Made by a program: the position numbers and the translations under genes | Virus record (IMG/VR): IMGVR_UViG_3300034063_000056 | Location: 1 to 24,959 of that record | DNA from: a virus | Direction: 5' to 3' (one strand) | Length of the DNA stretch: 24,959 nucleotides | The notes under the pieces: generated by a model | What the model saw: the letters and a program-made list of their open reading frames with translations, nothing else | What the model was told of the DNA's origin: nothing | The model's database searches: none | Part shown: positions 7,325 to 15,600 of the stretch, piece after piece | Numbering within the stretch: the stretch's first letter is position 1 | Layout of the letters: every line of letters starts with the position of its first letter

Positions 7325-8756
7325 TCGTTGGACTCAGAATCAACTCTGCGCCCATGATGCTGATCTTGACCGGATCGGTGCCCGATAGCTCATAAACGCG
7401 GTCGCGCAGCTTCAGGGTCATGCCCATGCGCCGCCAGAACACCCGGCGGTAGTATTCGCCGATCTTGCCGATCTGCGCCCAGTGCTCGTTGCCCCATGTG
7501 TGGCCGCCGTCGTCCGACCAGCGCAGCATGACCTCGGGGTTGCTGCCTTGGCCCAGATTCAGGCCAGTGCCGGCCTCAATGTCCAGTTGCAGGCTGTGCT
7601 GCGCGGTGCGCTTGAGGTTGTTCTGGCCGGTAGGCAGCGCCCGCCACGACCGCAGCCACTTCTGGATGCTGCCGTTGTCCGAGTAGTCTTCCAGATCAAA
7701 GGCGTAGATGTTGCCGTTCTCGTAATCGCCAACAACGATCTTGTTGTTGAACGCCATCTGGCAGTTGCTGCGGTGCCGGGTGAACTCGCCGTTGCTCCAG
7801 CCAGCCCGCTCGTGCCAGGCTTGGGTGGCGGCGTCGTAGACCCAGGTCGTGTTGGCCGTGGGGAAGATCAGCACATAAAAGCTGTGGCCGTCCTGCTGGT
7901 AGGTGTACGCGATGGCGTCCGACAGGTCGCTGTACTGCTGAATCTGCCACTCAACGGCGTGGGTGCTGATGCGCTGGCCGGTGTAGCCGTTGGCCCGGTA
8001 GACCATGCCTTGGCCCCGGCGGTCGCGCCCAAGCCAGAACAAGGCGTTGTCCATCTTGGCAACCGAAAACGGGGCCGCGCAGCCCAGCTCGTTAAACGCG
8101 CCTTGGATGCGCTGGAGCGGGAAGTCGGTCGCGCCGGAGTCGTACCAAACCTCAATTGAGTTGGTGCCAAAGGCCCAGATTTCGCGGAAATTAGACGCCA
8201 CGGCAACCAGCCCGTCAGGCGAGCCCTCGGTGCTGGCAAACTCCAGCGGGTCAATCGACGTGCCGTCCAGCAGCGCCGTGATCCACATCTTTTGGCTGTT
8301 GGGCTGATTGAAGACGAAGTAGCCGTCCAAGTAGCCCACGGTCACGGCGCCGGGAAAGTCCGGGTCGGTGATCTGCCCAAAAGCGTTGGTCGTGTTGTTG
8401 TAGATGTAGCTCGGGCCGTTGGCCGCGATGAAAAGCTGGGTGCCGTTGTCGGCCATGCTGACCGGGCCGGTGCCGGCCACGGTGCCGATGAGCGTCGGCG
8501 TGTAGCTGTTGTTGATCTTGTAGAGTTGCGTGCCCGACACCACGAAGCCGGTGCCGTCCTGCGGCGAGAAGGCCCACAGCCCTCGGATCGGGCCGGTGCC
8601 AATCGAGTTGAGCAGCTTTAGCCCCGGAGCGCGGTTCAAAAACGCCGGCTCCTTGCCCGCCTCGGGCACGATCTCGGGGAACAGGTTGACCATGCGGGCG
8701 TCGGCAGCGTTGACGCTGCGAGCCACGTACGAGCTACCCAATATAGGAGTTTTCAT
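7317..8756 (-). CDS. P22 gp10-like packaged-DNA stabilisation / tail hub protein
   Basis: A 479-residue protein, close to P22 gp10 (472). It opens [20 protein letters not shown] and NLFPE, continues with a repeated beta pattern ([37 protein letters not shown]) and has [15 protein letters not shown] with [13 protein letters not shown] in the second half. This matches the Phage_stabilise family. The protein assembles under the gp4 ring, closes the portal after packaging and docks the needle. Its ATG overlaps the gp4-like stop (TGATG), and the needle candidate starts inside its last codons, so stoichiometry is probably coupled. Confidence 0.9.
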   Translation of the reverse strand: MKTPILGSSYVARSVNAADARMVNLFPEIVPEAGKEPAFLNRAPGLKLLNSIGTGPIRGLWAFSPQDGTGFVVSGTQLYKINNSYTPTLIGTVAGTGPVSMADNGTQLFIAANGPSYIYNNTTNAFGQITDPDFPGAVTVGYLDGYFVFNQPNSQKMWITALLDGTSIDPLEFASTEGSPDGLVAVASNFREIWAFGTNSIEVWYDSGATDFPLQRIQGAFNELGCAAPFSVAKMDNALFWLGRDRRGQGMVYRANGYTGQRISTHAVEWQIQQYSDLSDAIAYTYQQDGHSFYVLIFPTANTTWVYDAATQAWHERAGWSNGEFTRHRSNCQMAFNNKIVVGDYENGNIYAFDLEDYSDNGSIQKWLRSWRALPTGQNNLKRTAQHSLQLDIEAGTGLNLGQGSNPEVMLRWSDDGGHTWGNEHWAQIGKIGEYYRRVFWRRMGMTLKLRDRVYELSGTDPVKISIMGAELILSPTNA

Positions 8757-9487
8757 CAGTAGTTACCGGCATAGATGTTGTACCGCTGCCGCGTGGCAAT
8801 CAGCGAGTACGGCATCGACATCACATCGTCCGGGTTGTTGATGCGCTTGAGGTTGCGCTTGCTGTACATCGCGATGCGCTGCACCTGGGGGCTTGGCTCG
8901 ATGCCAAACTCCGGCGCGATCTCGCAGGCCAAGTTGTAGGTAAACGCCCGCAGATAGCCTGGCGGGAACAGAATCTGGGTGGACAGATTGGCCGGCTGCG
9001 TCAGCTCTTGGACGCTGATGAAGTGAAACTCCAGCAGCCGCGTCGGGCGCGGGTAGATGAAGATGTCAAAGTCCGGGTAGGTGTTGTTGACGAACATCAC
9101 CTGCGGGTACGTCGAGGTCACGGTCTTGACCGCGATGCCGTCGTACTGCTGCTGGTTGATCAGCTTGATGCCGTACGACACGCCAGTGCCGGGGTCTTTA
9201 AAGTAGGTGGCGTCGTCCACCAGAATCGGGCGTACAGCAGTGCCGTTGAGCCGCACCAGCGAGCCGCTGGGGCCAAGGGTTGCGTTGATTAAGCCAACCG
9301 GCCAATTGCAAATCTGGTCGATGGTGGCAAAAACAGACAGGCGCTCGGTTGACCACGAGTCGATCATCTGATTTAGCGCCATCAGGGAGTCCTGAGACAC
9401 TGAGGCCGACGACGTTTCGCCCTCGGCTAGAACGCCTAGCAGCCGCAACGCCCGGTTAATCTGTTCGCCTGCGGTGTAGGTCGTCAT
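8756..9487 (-). CDS. P22 gp4-like tail accessory factor (portal-tail adaptor)
   Basis: A 243-residue protein beginning MTTYTAGEQINRALRLLGVL, with ALNQMIDSWSTERLSVF (residues 37-53) and a C-terminal half with FPPGYLRAFTYNLACEIAPEFG. These features fit the P22 gp4 tail accessory family; P22 gp4 itself is 166 residues. Such proteins form a dodecameric ring below the portal and prevent DNA leakage. GAGGAA precedes the ATG. It lies directly before the gp10-like gene, as in P22. No muramidase motif is obvious, so the peptidoglycan-cutting activity reported for P22 gp4 should not be assumed here. Confidence 0.88.
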   Translation of the reverse strand: MTTYTAGEQINRALRLLGVLAEGETSSASVSQDSLMALNQMIDSWSTERLSVFATIDQICNWPVGLINATLGPSGSLVRLNGTAVRPILVDDATYFKDPGTGVSYGIKLINQQQYDGIAVKTVTSTYPQVMFVNNTYPDFDIFIYPRPTRLLEFHFISVQELTQPANLSTQILFPPGYLRAFTYNLACEIAPEFGIEPSPQVQRIAMYSKRNLKRINNPDDVMSMPYSLIATRQRYNIYAGNY

Positions 9488-9488
9488 G

Positions 9489-9683
9489 CTATTCCTCTTC
9501 GTCCTTTTTGCGCCGCCCGCGCCGAGGTGCAGGTGCTACCTCAATTTGCGGCTCGATCTGAGGCGCATCTTGTTCCTCAGGATTGTAGCGTGACCAGCCG
9601 TTTTGAACATCAAAATCGGCTTCTAGGTCCATCACGGCAACTTTAGCGCCGTGGACGGGATGTGTCAGGTAGATTGCGGCCAT
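9489..9683 (-). CDS. small conserved phage protein with acidic/basic tail
   Basis: A 64-residue protein starting MAAIYLTHPVHGAKVAVMD and continuing with FDVQNGWSRYNPEE, then a charged tail (RRGRRKKDEEE). I recall related phage proteins with YLxHPxHGxKVA near the N-terminus, which is why I place the start at ATG 9683 and not at the in-frame ATG 9713, which lies inside a terminator-like hairpin. Function unknown. Position next to coat and decoration genes suggests a minor head or assembly role. It ends one base before the gp4-like ATG. Confidence 0.7.
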   Translation of the reverse strand: MAAIYLTHPVHGAKVAVMDLEADFDVQNGWSRYNPEEQDAPQIEPQIEVAPAPRRGRRKKDEEE

Positions 9684-9691
9684 GTGTGCAA

Positions 9692-9715
9692 AAGTGGGGG
9701 CCAAAGCCCCCACTT
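9692..9715 (-). terminator. perfect 10-bp stem-loop, terminator-like, between virion genes
   Basis: The arms AAGTGGGGGC (9692-9701) and GCCCCCACTT (9706-9715) are exactly complementary around a four-base loop. On the minus strand the stem runs into CTTTTG, a short T-tract. The hairpin sits immediately after the stop of the 151-residue gene (9718) and before the ATG at 9683, so it should end or attenuate high-level coat/decoration transcripts before the gp4-like gene. Confidence 0.75.
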
Positions 9716-9717
9716 AA

Positions 9718-10173
9718 TTAAGAAGCGACAAGAGGAACGGAGAACCAGTCTGTGGTGTCATACGCCACAAACCAGCAAGCCGTTTTCGCAGCCATCGAGA
9801 AAGCCGTAGTGCCCGCGACGCCGTTGATTTTGGCGCTGCCGGGAGCGTAGACCTTCAAAATAGCGTTGGCCGTATCGTCGTTCTTAACCACAAGCAGTCG
9901 GCCGGCCGTGGGAGCAGGCAGCACAACACCTTTGGTGGCGTCAGCTGCAGTCACCCAGTTGAACGAAGCCGTCATAGCCGTCGCGTCGGCGCGGGTCGAA
10001 CCCGCAGCCGCCGGTTTGGCGACGTCGACGCTCAGGGAGGCGCCGGTCAGCGTGGGGCTGGACAGCGTGCCGCCGGTGATCGTGGAGTTGGAAATAGCGG
10101 CACCCGTAATCGTGGTCCCTGCGACAAGCTCGGGATCGGAAAACGCGACGCCTACTGCTTTAGTATTTGGCAT
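9718..10173 (-). CDS. putative virion surface / decoration protein
   Basis: A 151-residue protein starting MPNTKAVGVAFSDPELVAGT. The first 50 residues contain a short repetitive beta pattern (TITGAAISNSTITGGTLS). The rest is a compact beta-rich domain with ATKGVVLPAPTAGRLLVV and ACWFVAYDTTDWFSV. Start ATG 10173 is chosen because AAAAGGA precedes it and the longer in-frame reading (from 10284) would cross the UUCG hairpin and the previous gene. It is one of two small beta proteins right after the coat gene, where decoration proteins often lie. Decoration or head-fibre function is inferred from position and fold. Confidence 0.72.
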   Translation of the reverse strand: MPNTKAVGVAFSDPELVAGTTITGAAISNSTITGGTLSSPTLTGASLSVDVAKPAAAGSTRADATAMTASFNWVTAADATKGVVLPAPTAGRLLVVKNDDTANAILKVYAPGSAKINGVAGTTAFSMAAKTACWFVAYDTTDWFSVPLVAS

Positions 10174-10182
10174 GATATGTCC

Positions 10183-10209
10183 TTTTAAAAACAGGAGGCC
10201 GAAGCCTCC
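10183..10209 (-). terminator. UUCG-tetraloop hairpin with T-tract
   Basis: On the minus strand GGAGGC-TTCG-GCCTCC (10209 down to 10194) is followed by TGTTTTT. A stem closed by a UUCG loop plus a T-run is a standard intrinsic terminator. It lies between the 142-residue and the 151-residue virion genes inside the late operon, so partial readthrough or RNA stabilisation is likelier than a full stop. Confidence 0.75.
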
Positions 10210-10216
10210 CGTTAGC

Positions 10217-10645
10217 TTAGACGCGGTACAGAGTCCAAGTCGTGTCGCTGGTTTTACGAGCGATAAACGAGGCCGAAGTACCATCGTTGATGGTCAGCGA
10301 GCCAACAATCGTCCAGCCCGTGCCAGTGCCAGCGGCCATCGTGATGTCGCCGGTCGAGGTGCCAATGTTGACCACCACCCAGTTAAAGGTGCTGCCAACT
10401 TTAGCACTGGAGACCAGATCGTTCACACCAGTGACGCCGCCTGCTGTAACCACGATAGGCATCGTGTAGATCGTAGCAGTGGTGCCAGGATTGGCGATCA
10501 GAATACCGCCGGTTACTTCAGCAGCGGTCAGAGTGACGGCGGAAGTGCCAGTTTCAGTAGTAGGGGCGGGCAAGTAGCCGATGACGGGTTCGTTGAGGTT
10601 GCCGTCGCCGACTTGATAGCCGCCTGCGCCATTAGGGAGAGCCAT
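10217..10645 (-). CDS. putative virion surface / decoration protein
   Basis: A 142-residue protein starting MALPNGAGGYQVGDGNLNEP, an N-terminus I recall from small phage proteins encoded just after coat genes. The remainder is beta-rich with Thr/Gly/Val strands and ends in IARKTSDTTWTLYRV. No catalytic motif is seen. The leader contains GAAAGGAA before the ATG. It is flanked on both sides by UUCG hairpins, implying its transcript level is set separately from the coat upstream and the 151-residue gene downstream. A head-decoration role is inferred from position, size and composition. Confidence 0.72.
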   Translation of the reverse strand: MALPNGAGGYQVGDGNLNEPVIGYLPAPTTETGTSAVTLTAAEVTGGILIANPGTTATIYTMPIVVTAGGVTGVNDLVSSAKVGSTFNWVVVNIGTSTGDITMAAGTGTGWTIVGSLTINDGTSASFIARKTSDTTWTLYRV

Positions 10646-10677
10646 GATAAATTCCTTTCAAAAAGTTACGAATTGAA

Positions 10678-10691
10678 GCCCCCGAAGGGGC
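10678..10691 (-). terminator. short UUCG hairpin just after the coat gene
   Basis: On the minus strand GCCCC-TTCG-GGGGC (10691 down to 10678) lies eight bases after the coat stop codon. The stem is only five base pairs and no immediate T-tract follows (CTTTTTG comes about ten bases later). It is better read as an RNA-stabilising or attenuating hairpin than as a strong terminator. Confidence 0.5.
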
Positions 10692-10698
10692 GTCAAAA

Positions 10699-11898
10699 TC
10701 AACCCCACATCCGAACGCCCATCTGGGGACGGATGGTGCTGTAGCCGTACAGAACGTCAATACGGCAAGGCATACGGTCGTTGTTGATGTCGTACTGGCG
10801 CACCACACGCAGGCTGATGCCATTGTGAACGGCGCGAGCGGCCATGTCCACACCTTGCGGCAGGAGCAGGTCGGCGGTTGCGAAGGTGATCGCGTCCTTG
10901 TGGTACACCAAGTTCTGGGCGTACTGGCTGGACGGAGCGCCAACGAACACGACAGCCTTGTTGTTGCCAGGCAAAGCGGTCATGGTCGCCAGAGCATGGC
11001 TGGCCGAGTACATCGGAGCCACGGTCACAGTTGCGGTGGTGGTGGCGGTCGAAGAAGCCAAGGCCACAAACTGAAACAGCGAGCCGGTGGACTCGCGAGT
11101 CTGCGGGTTCACAGCGTAGACATCAGCGATGGTGAACACGTCACCAACAGCGATGGTGTCGCCAGAGCCAACAGTCAGGGTCAGCGTAGCATCGCCTTCA
11201 GCAGTCACGGCGGCGGCGGTAACCACGCCAGTAGCAGCGCGGGAGCCGGTGGTGTGCTGCTTGATCGACTGAGACATGTTGATCTCGTCGAAGCCCAACA
11301 CGCCCATGCCCATCATGCCGTTCTTGAACTGCTTGCTAATGGTGTCGGTGGGGTTGAAGAGACCCTTCATGCCCTCGACCAGACCAGCGTTGGCAGCCGG
11401 GTTGACGGTTGCGTAGCGCGGGCTCATCACAGCAGCGTTCTCGTTGAGCTTCTGCTGGGCTTGCAGCAGAACCAGCGAGGTAGCGGGCGTGGTGCCAGGG
11501 GTACCGACGGAGTTACCGATGCTCTTGTAAGCGTTGGCAACGTCAGCGTCGATGCTCGATGCCAACTGGCTGATACGAGGCTTCAGAACACGCTCTGCGA
11601 AGTCGTCCAACTGCATGGTTAGTTCGGCAGACGTGAAGTTCACGCCGATGTGCTTCTGCGAAGCCACAGTCAGGGTGGTGAACTGCTCGTTGTCATCTTG
11701 CACTTGCAAGGCGGCGCCGTCGGTGACCAGAGCGCGGTCAGGCAGACGGATACGCAGAGTCGAACCAATCTTGGCACCTTCAACAGCAAAGCTGTCGTCG
11801 TACTGACGGTTCACGTTACGGGTGAGCACAAGGTTGTTTTCAAGGATTTCCAAAGCCTTCCTTGTGATCATGTCAATGGTGAGAATACTGTTCGCCAT
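10699..11898 (-). CDS. major capsid protein, P22 gp5-like coat
   Basis: A 399-residue protein (P22 coat is 430). The N-terminus (NSILTIDMITRKALEILENN) and KIGSTLRIRLPDRALV fit the P22 coat family. Residues about 222-298 form a beta segment containing FTIADVYAVNPQTRESTG, which corresponds to the P22 insertion (I) domain. The C-terminus (DINNDRMPCRIDVLYGYSTI) completes the HK97 core. It forms the icosahedral shell with the scaffold encoded directly upstream. AAAGGA precedes the ATG. The promoter before the scaffold gene should give it high expression, and a UUCG hairpin follows it. Confidence 0.92.
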   Translation of the reverse strand: MANSILTIDMITRKALEILENNLVLTRNVNRQYDDSFAVEGAKIGSTLRIRLPDRALVTDGAALQVQDDNEQFTTLTVASQKHIGVNFTSAELTMQLDDFAERVLKPRISQLASSIDADVANAYKSIGNSVGTPGTTPATSLVLLQAQQKLNENAAVMSPRYATVNPAANAGLVEGMKGLFNPTDTISKQFKNGMMGMGVLGFDEINMSQSIKQHTTGSRAATGVVTAAAVTAEGDATLTLTVGSGDTIAVGDVFTIADVYAVNPQTRESTGSLFQFVALASSTATTTATVTVAPMYSASHALATMTALPGNNKAVVFVGAPSSQYAQNLVYHKDAITFATADLLLPQGVDMAARAVHNGISLRVVRQYDINNDRMPCRIDVLYGYSTIRPQMGVRMWG

Positions 11899-11919
11899 GA
11901 TGCGAGTCCTTTCAAAGTT

Positions 11920-12711
11920 TTAGCGGTTCATTTGCGCTTGCAACTTTTTCATCTGCCTAGCACGTTCAGCTTCAATCCACTGCGAATCTGTCATGGTCTT
12001 GGTAGACCTAGGATCAGTCGTGTCGTAGGACGAACTTCCACTGGTGCGTGCGGTAACAGGCGAAATAGGCGTAGGCGCAGACGTAGTTGGTTTCACAAGA
12101 GGATTGGAGCCAAGTTTGGCCTCAATCTTCCCAATCTCTCGGGCCTGCAAAAGAGGTGCCAAGCGGGAAATGCGATCAGCTTCCTTCGGGTTGGTTCCCA
12201 GCCAATAGGCTAGGTCCGGCCCCATGTCGGACGCCTTGATTGTCTCGGCCATCACGTCAGTGACTCGAAGCTGCGGGTTGTAGGCGACTTGTTCAAAGTC
12301 GTCGTACTTGGCCCTGGCCTCTTCCTCACGGTCGTGGTAAGCGTCGTTAATCTCAGCCTGCTGCCGTTGGAACTCACGCTGCGCAAGCAGTTCTTCAGCC
12401 TTTTTGACGGCCAGCGCTTCCGCGTAGGCATCAGGCGACTCGAAATGCTCGATAGGCGGGACTTCTCTTGGCGCTTGCGGTTGGGCAAGTTTAGCCTGCT
12501 GCTCACGTTCCCATTTGCGCTGCTCTCTGGCAAGGCGCTTGCTGATCTTCTCGTCGAGTTCAGCCTGGGTGAATTTCTTCTCCTCGGGCGTCTGCTCGGG
12601 TTGACTCTCAGCTACTTCCGGCGCGTTTTGTGCATTCTCCGGGGCGGCCGTCGCCTCGGGTGCTGGCGCGGATTCAACTTCCGCTAAGGCTTGTTGGACT
12701 TCTTCAGTCAT
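11920..12711 (-). CDS. scaffolding protein
   Basis: A 263-residue highly charged protein: an acidic Pro/Glu-rich N-terminus (1-45), a long helical region with coiled-coil character (about 46-140, EEKKFTQAELDEKISKRLAR), a linker rich in Ser/Thr/Pro, and a basic C-terminal helix (ARQMKKLQAQMNR). In P22 scaffold (303 residues) the basic C-terminal helices bind coat. The position directly before the coat gene supports the call. No protease motif is visible, so it is probably expelled and reused as in P22. The Shine-Dalgarno is weak despite the strong promoter upstream. Confidence 0.85.
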   Translation of the reverse strand: MTEEVQQALAEVESAPAPEATAAPENAQNAPEVAESQPEQTPEEKKFTQAELDEKISKRLAREQRKWEREQQAKLAQPQAPREVPPIEHFESPDAYAEALAVKKAEELLAQREFQRQQAEINDAYHDREEEARAKYDDFEQVAYNPQLRVTDVMAETIKASDMGPDLAYWLGTNPKEADRISRLAPLLQAREIGKIEAKLGSNPLVKPTTSAPTPISPVTARTSGSSSYDTTDPRSTKTMTDSQWIEAERARQMKKLQAQMNR

Positions 12712-12752
12712 TTTTGATTCTTGTGAATCCCTGGTCTACCGGGCCAGTACAG

Positions 12753-12787
12753 TTCTCAGATTATGCGCTAAGAAGGCGCAGTGTCAA
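12753..12787 (-). promoter_or_regulatory. strong internal sigma70 promoter for scaffold-coat, with operator-like spacer
   Basis: Reading the minus strand, -35 TTGACA (12787-12782, perfect) and -10 CATAAT (12765-12760, 5 of 6) are separated by 16 bp; the start should be near 12753, about 42 bases before the scaffold ATG. It sits right after the tailspike stop codon. The spacer contains the inverted repeat TGCGC-N7-GCGCA (12764-12780), a possible operator. Confidence 0.75.
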
Positions 12788-12792
12788 GACGA

Positions 12793-14442
12793 TTAAAGTT
12801 GAATCAACGAGTTGCCGTTGCGGATAAATTGCACCACTTGGCCGGTTGTGAACGCAGTGTCTGTTCCAGTCTTCAAAATAAACTTGAAAGCCGCATTGAC
12901 GCTGTAGTTGTTCTTCAATGTGCAGTTGGTTGAGAAGTTTAAGTAGAACACCTCAAACTCACCGATCATTGGGTAGTCAATCGCAAGTTCTTCATAAGGA
13001 CGTATGGAGACAAAGCCTTCCAGCGTTGTCAACGTTCCTGTCATCGCGACATCCCAAACATTTGACGATGCTCTGTTGAAATACGCAATGCAATTAGTTG
13101 CGGTCACCGTTGTCAAGGTTGTTGCGCCAATATTTACCGGACGATTTCTGTTAAACCCTGCCATTGTTGGGTATTGCAACAGCGTGATCGTATAGTTGTT
13201 TGGTAGCAGCGCATCTACTGTGTACCCAGTTCCTGTGGAGTTCGCGGCATCTATGGCCCACATCTTAATTTCGGCGTTAGTAATAAACTTAGTGCCAGAA
13301 AAAGATGAGTTAATTGTTCCACGGCAATCTTTAGCTGTGACCCAATTCATATCGTTGTCAACCAACAGCAAGTTAGTTGTGATGGTCGGAGGGCGAATGC
13401 GCTCAAGATGCAACTGAGCATCGGTAGCAGGCTGTGTTCCTGTGTAGCGAACAATGGCGTTGGTCGTGCCACTGTCTTGCGAATGTCGCCATCCGTCAAT
13501 CTTAATGTCGTGAATGTCATAGTCACGAATCCACATCGCCACAAAATTGTCGCCAGCGTTTTCCGCATAGCAGTCTTGAATGACGATATTGGTAAATCCA
13601 ATTGCGCCCGTTGCGCCAACAGATGTACCTAGCTCAAAACCAGCCACAACAGTTCCGCTTGCCTGCATACCGCCAAGAGCAAGATAGCAATACTCAAAGC
13701 GAACATCAAGGCAGGTGTCAAACAAGCCAACAACAGGATAAAAAGAAGCACCAAGAATATAAAATTCTTGCTGAAACTCGCACATGTTGAAAACTTTGTC
13801 GCGGTTTGAATTGGGTACGCTATCGTCTTTGTAGACTGACGATGGTAAACCGGTGTCCCACACCGATGAGCAATACTGACCACCAAAAATTGAGCCTTCT
13901 ACAAAAATGCCCTCTGCGCGGGTGTTGATGTAGGCCGCTTTCAAGAACGGGCCGAACACATAGGCGTTGTAAATTTTGACCTGCTGGCAAGTTGGGCCAG
14001 CAGTGATATTCAAGCCCTGAAGCGTGTAGTTTCCTGGCTCACGGTACAGCATCAAACCGCACACGGGGCGGTTAGCAAGCGAGACAGCCTGCCATGCAGT
14101 CAAGTCTAGATAAGACGGGATTTTCAACCCGTGAATTTCGCCGCTATAGCACGATCCAACTTCGACCACATTCTTGTGAAACCAGTTTGCATCTGGGTCA
14201 GGCAAGATGATTGCACCATCGGCAAAGATGCTAAAAAACCACATGCGGCGAAACGAAATAGTGTCGCTGACGTAATATTTCCCTGGTGGGATGTAGATGG
14301 CAACACCAGCTTTTTCAGTTGTTGCTGCGGTCAATGCTTGGAAAGCAGCAGTGCTGTCAGTTGCACCTGTTGGGTCAGCACCGTAATCAAGGACGTTGTA
14401 AGGCGCCCCTTGAATCATGGAGTAGGAAACTTTTGTCAGCAT
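12793..14442 (-). CDS. tailspike: right-handed beta-helix, pectate-lyase-like
   Basis: A 549-residue protein. YNVLDYGADPTGATDSTAAF (residues 14-33) is the classic N-terminal signature of pectate-lyase-superfamily beta-helix proteins, followed by IYIPPGKYYVSD. The body has helix-rung spacing of Ile/Asn/Gly-rich strands up to about residue 370, then a separate beta C-terminal domain (about 400-549). There is almost no head-binding domain before the helix, so it should attach through a partner, probably one of the adjacent fibre/adaptor proteins. It probably recognises, and may cut, a host surface polysaccharide; catalytic residues cannot be assigned by eye. The DNA is visibly more AT-rich than its neighbours, suggesting transfer. 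Confidence 0.85.
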   Translation of the reverse strand: MLTKVSYSMIQGAPYNVLDYGADPTGATDSTAAFQALTAATTEKAGVAIYIPPGKYYVSDTISFRRMWFFSIFADGAIILPDPDANWFHKNVVEVGSCYSGEIHGLKIPSYLDLTAWQAVSLANRPVCGLMLYREPGNYTLQGLNITAGPTCQQVKIYNAYVFGPFLKAAYINTRAEGIFVEGSIFGGQYCSSVWDTGLPSSVYKDDSVPNSNRDKVFNMCEFQQEFYILGASFYPVVGLFDTCLDVRFEYCYLALGGMQASGTVVAGFELGTSVGATGAIGFTNIVIQDCYAENAGDNFVAMWIRDYDIHDIKIDGWRHSQDSGTTNAIVRYTGTQPATDAQLHLERIRPPTITTNLLLVDNDMNWVTAKDCRGTINSSFSGTKFITNAEIKMWAIDAANSTGTGYTVDALLPNNYTITLLQYPTMAGFNRNRPVNIGATTLTTVTATNCIAYFNRASSNVWDVAMTGTLTTLEGFVSIRPYEELAIDYPMIGEFEVFYLNFSTNCTLKNNYSVNAAFKFILKTGTDTAFTTGQVVQFIRNGNSLIQL

Positions 14443-14451
14443 ACAAAACCC

Positions 14452-15084
14452 TTATACCGAGTATGTCAAGGAAAATTGTGCGCCAGCCCCACCTTGTGCA
14501 TTAGCTGCGTACCCGGACACTTGAGTTCCGTTTAAAAATCCGCGAATAACAGCGTAATCTTGACCGCCTGCTGCAAACAACTGAACAGCGGTTGCTGCTG
14601 GTAAGTTAGCAAATCCATACACAAATACAGCGCCGGCCCCTGGTGAAGAATTTTGAATATTAAAAGGCAACCCACTAATTCTAAGATCGCCGGTGGGGGA
14701 TAAAACAGACGCAATGTTGATATATCCTTCAACAGTAACCAATCTACCTATTCGGGTGTACCGCCCGCCGCGATCAGTGGATGTGATGCTGCCACTTGTC
14801 CCAGCTTGAAATGCAGGCGTCCAAGTCCCCTCCTCATACCAGTTCAGCAACTGGCTCGTCATCCCCGCTGCGGGGGTGTTGGCGGTGAAGTTGACGCCTT
14901 TGGCTGCGGTGCTTTGGGTAATGTTGTCCGTAAACGACCCGCCAGCCGTTGCAACAGCGCGGCCAGCCGTAAGGTTTGCGACAGACACTTTTACCGTTGA
15001 CCCGCTTTGAACAATCGGCAGAACCTCGGTGCCGGCAAGAGGAGTGCTTGCCCCAGTCAGTGCAGAAATTTTTAGGTCGGCCAT
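14452..15084 (-). CDS. tail fibre protein with YEEGTWTP receptor-type domain
   Basis: A 210-residue protein. The N-terminus MADLKISALTGASTPLAGTE and VLPIVQSGSTVKVSVANL is a widespread phage fibre opening. From about residue 80, LLNWYEEGTWTPAFQAGTSG and GRYTRIGRLVTVEGYI form the C-terminal beta domain that ends many fibres. AAGGAA precedes the ATG. It lies between the adaptor-like gene and the tailspike and probably makes a second receptor-binding fibre. No catalytic site is visible. The downstream tailspike start has AAGGG ten bases away, so the two are cotranslated from one message. Confidence 0.8.
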   Translation of the reverse strand: MADLKISALTGASTPLAGTEVLPIVQSGSTVKVSVANLTAGRAVATAGGSFTDNITQSTAAKGVNFTANTPAAGMTSQLLNWYEEGTWTPAFQAGTSGSITSTDRGGRYTRIGRLVTVEGYINIASVLSPTGDLRISGLPFNIQNSSPGAGAVFVYGFANLPAATAVQLFAAGGQDYAVIRGFLNGTQVSGYAANAQGGAGAQFSLTYSV

Positions 15085-15093
15085 GATTGTTCC

Positions 15094-15597
15094 TTAGACG
15101 TAATTGACTTCGATTGTCGAAGTAGTAGGCGGTGCCTCTGAGAAGGTGAGCACAGCGCCAGCAATGCTGTATGTGTTCTTTTGCTGGTACACGCCGTTGA
15201 TGTACACATTGGTGGCGTTTTCGCCTGCGGGGGCGCTTGCCAGCGTGAATGCCACAGTGGAGCCATTGCCGGTAAAGTTGGCAATGATTGCGGTGGCGTT
15301 AAAGCTGCTGCCCACATTGTCGTATGTGGCGATCAAAACGCCGGTGCTGGTTTCAAGCACGAACTTGTACAGCCGCAGTGCAATCCAAATCTCGCCGCCG
15401 CTAGGCACCCGGCCAGCAGCATTTAGCACGATGGGGTTGGTGTGCGCGGTGTTGCCGGACGACGAGGTGTACGAGGCCAGCGGCGTAGTTGTGCCAGCTT
15501 CGTAGGTGTAGATTTTGCCGCCAGTCAGCACATTGCCACTGTTGTCAAAAAATTGAGCACCAACGCCGCCAAAGACTGAAAGCGATACTGCGGGCAT
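15094..15597 (-). CDS. head/tail-binding adaptor for fibres or spikes
   Basis: A 167-residue two-part protein. Residues 1-85 (GGVGAQFFDNSGNVLTGGKI, then YTYEAGTTTPLASYT) resemble the virion-binding domain at the N-terminus of podovirus tailspikes. Residues about 105-167 (NFTGNGSTVAFTLASAP, VYINGVYQQKNTYSI) are a small beta module common in tail fibres, often as a connector. Because the neighbouring tailspike lacks its own head-binding domain, this protein is a good candidate for the adaptor that anchors it. That partnership is inferred from gene order. Confidence 0.72.
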   Translation of the reverse strand: MPAVSLSVFGGVGAQFFDNSGNVLTGGKIYTYEAGTTTPLASYTSSSGNTAHTNPIVLNAAGRVPSGGEIWIALRLYKFVLETSTGVLIATYDNVGSSFNATAIIANFTGNGSTVAFTLASAPAGENATNVYINGVYQQKNTYSIAGAVLTFSEAPPTTSTIEVNYV

Positions 15598-15600
15598 GTG

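Noticed and set aside
7482-8159. Plus-strand frame of 225 codons opposite the gp10-like gene
   Set aside because: Antisense shadow caused by GC-biased third positions; Val/Ala-rich without motifs.
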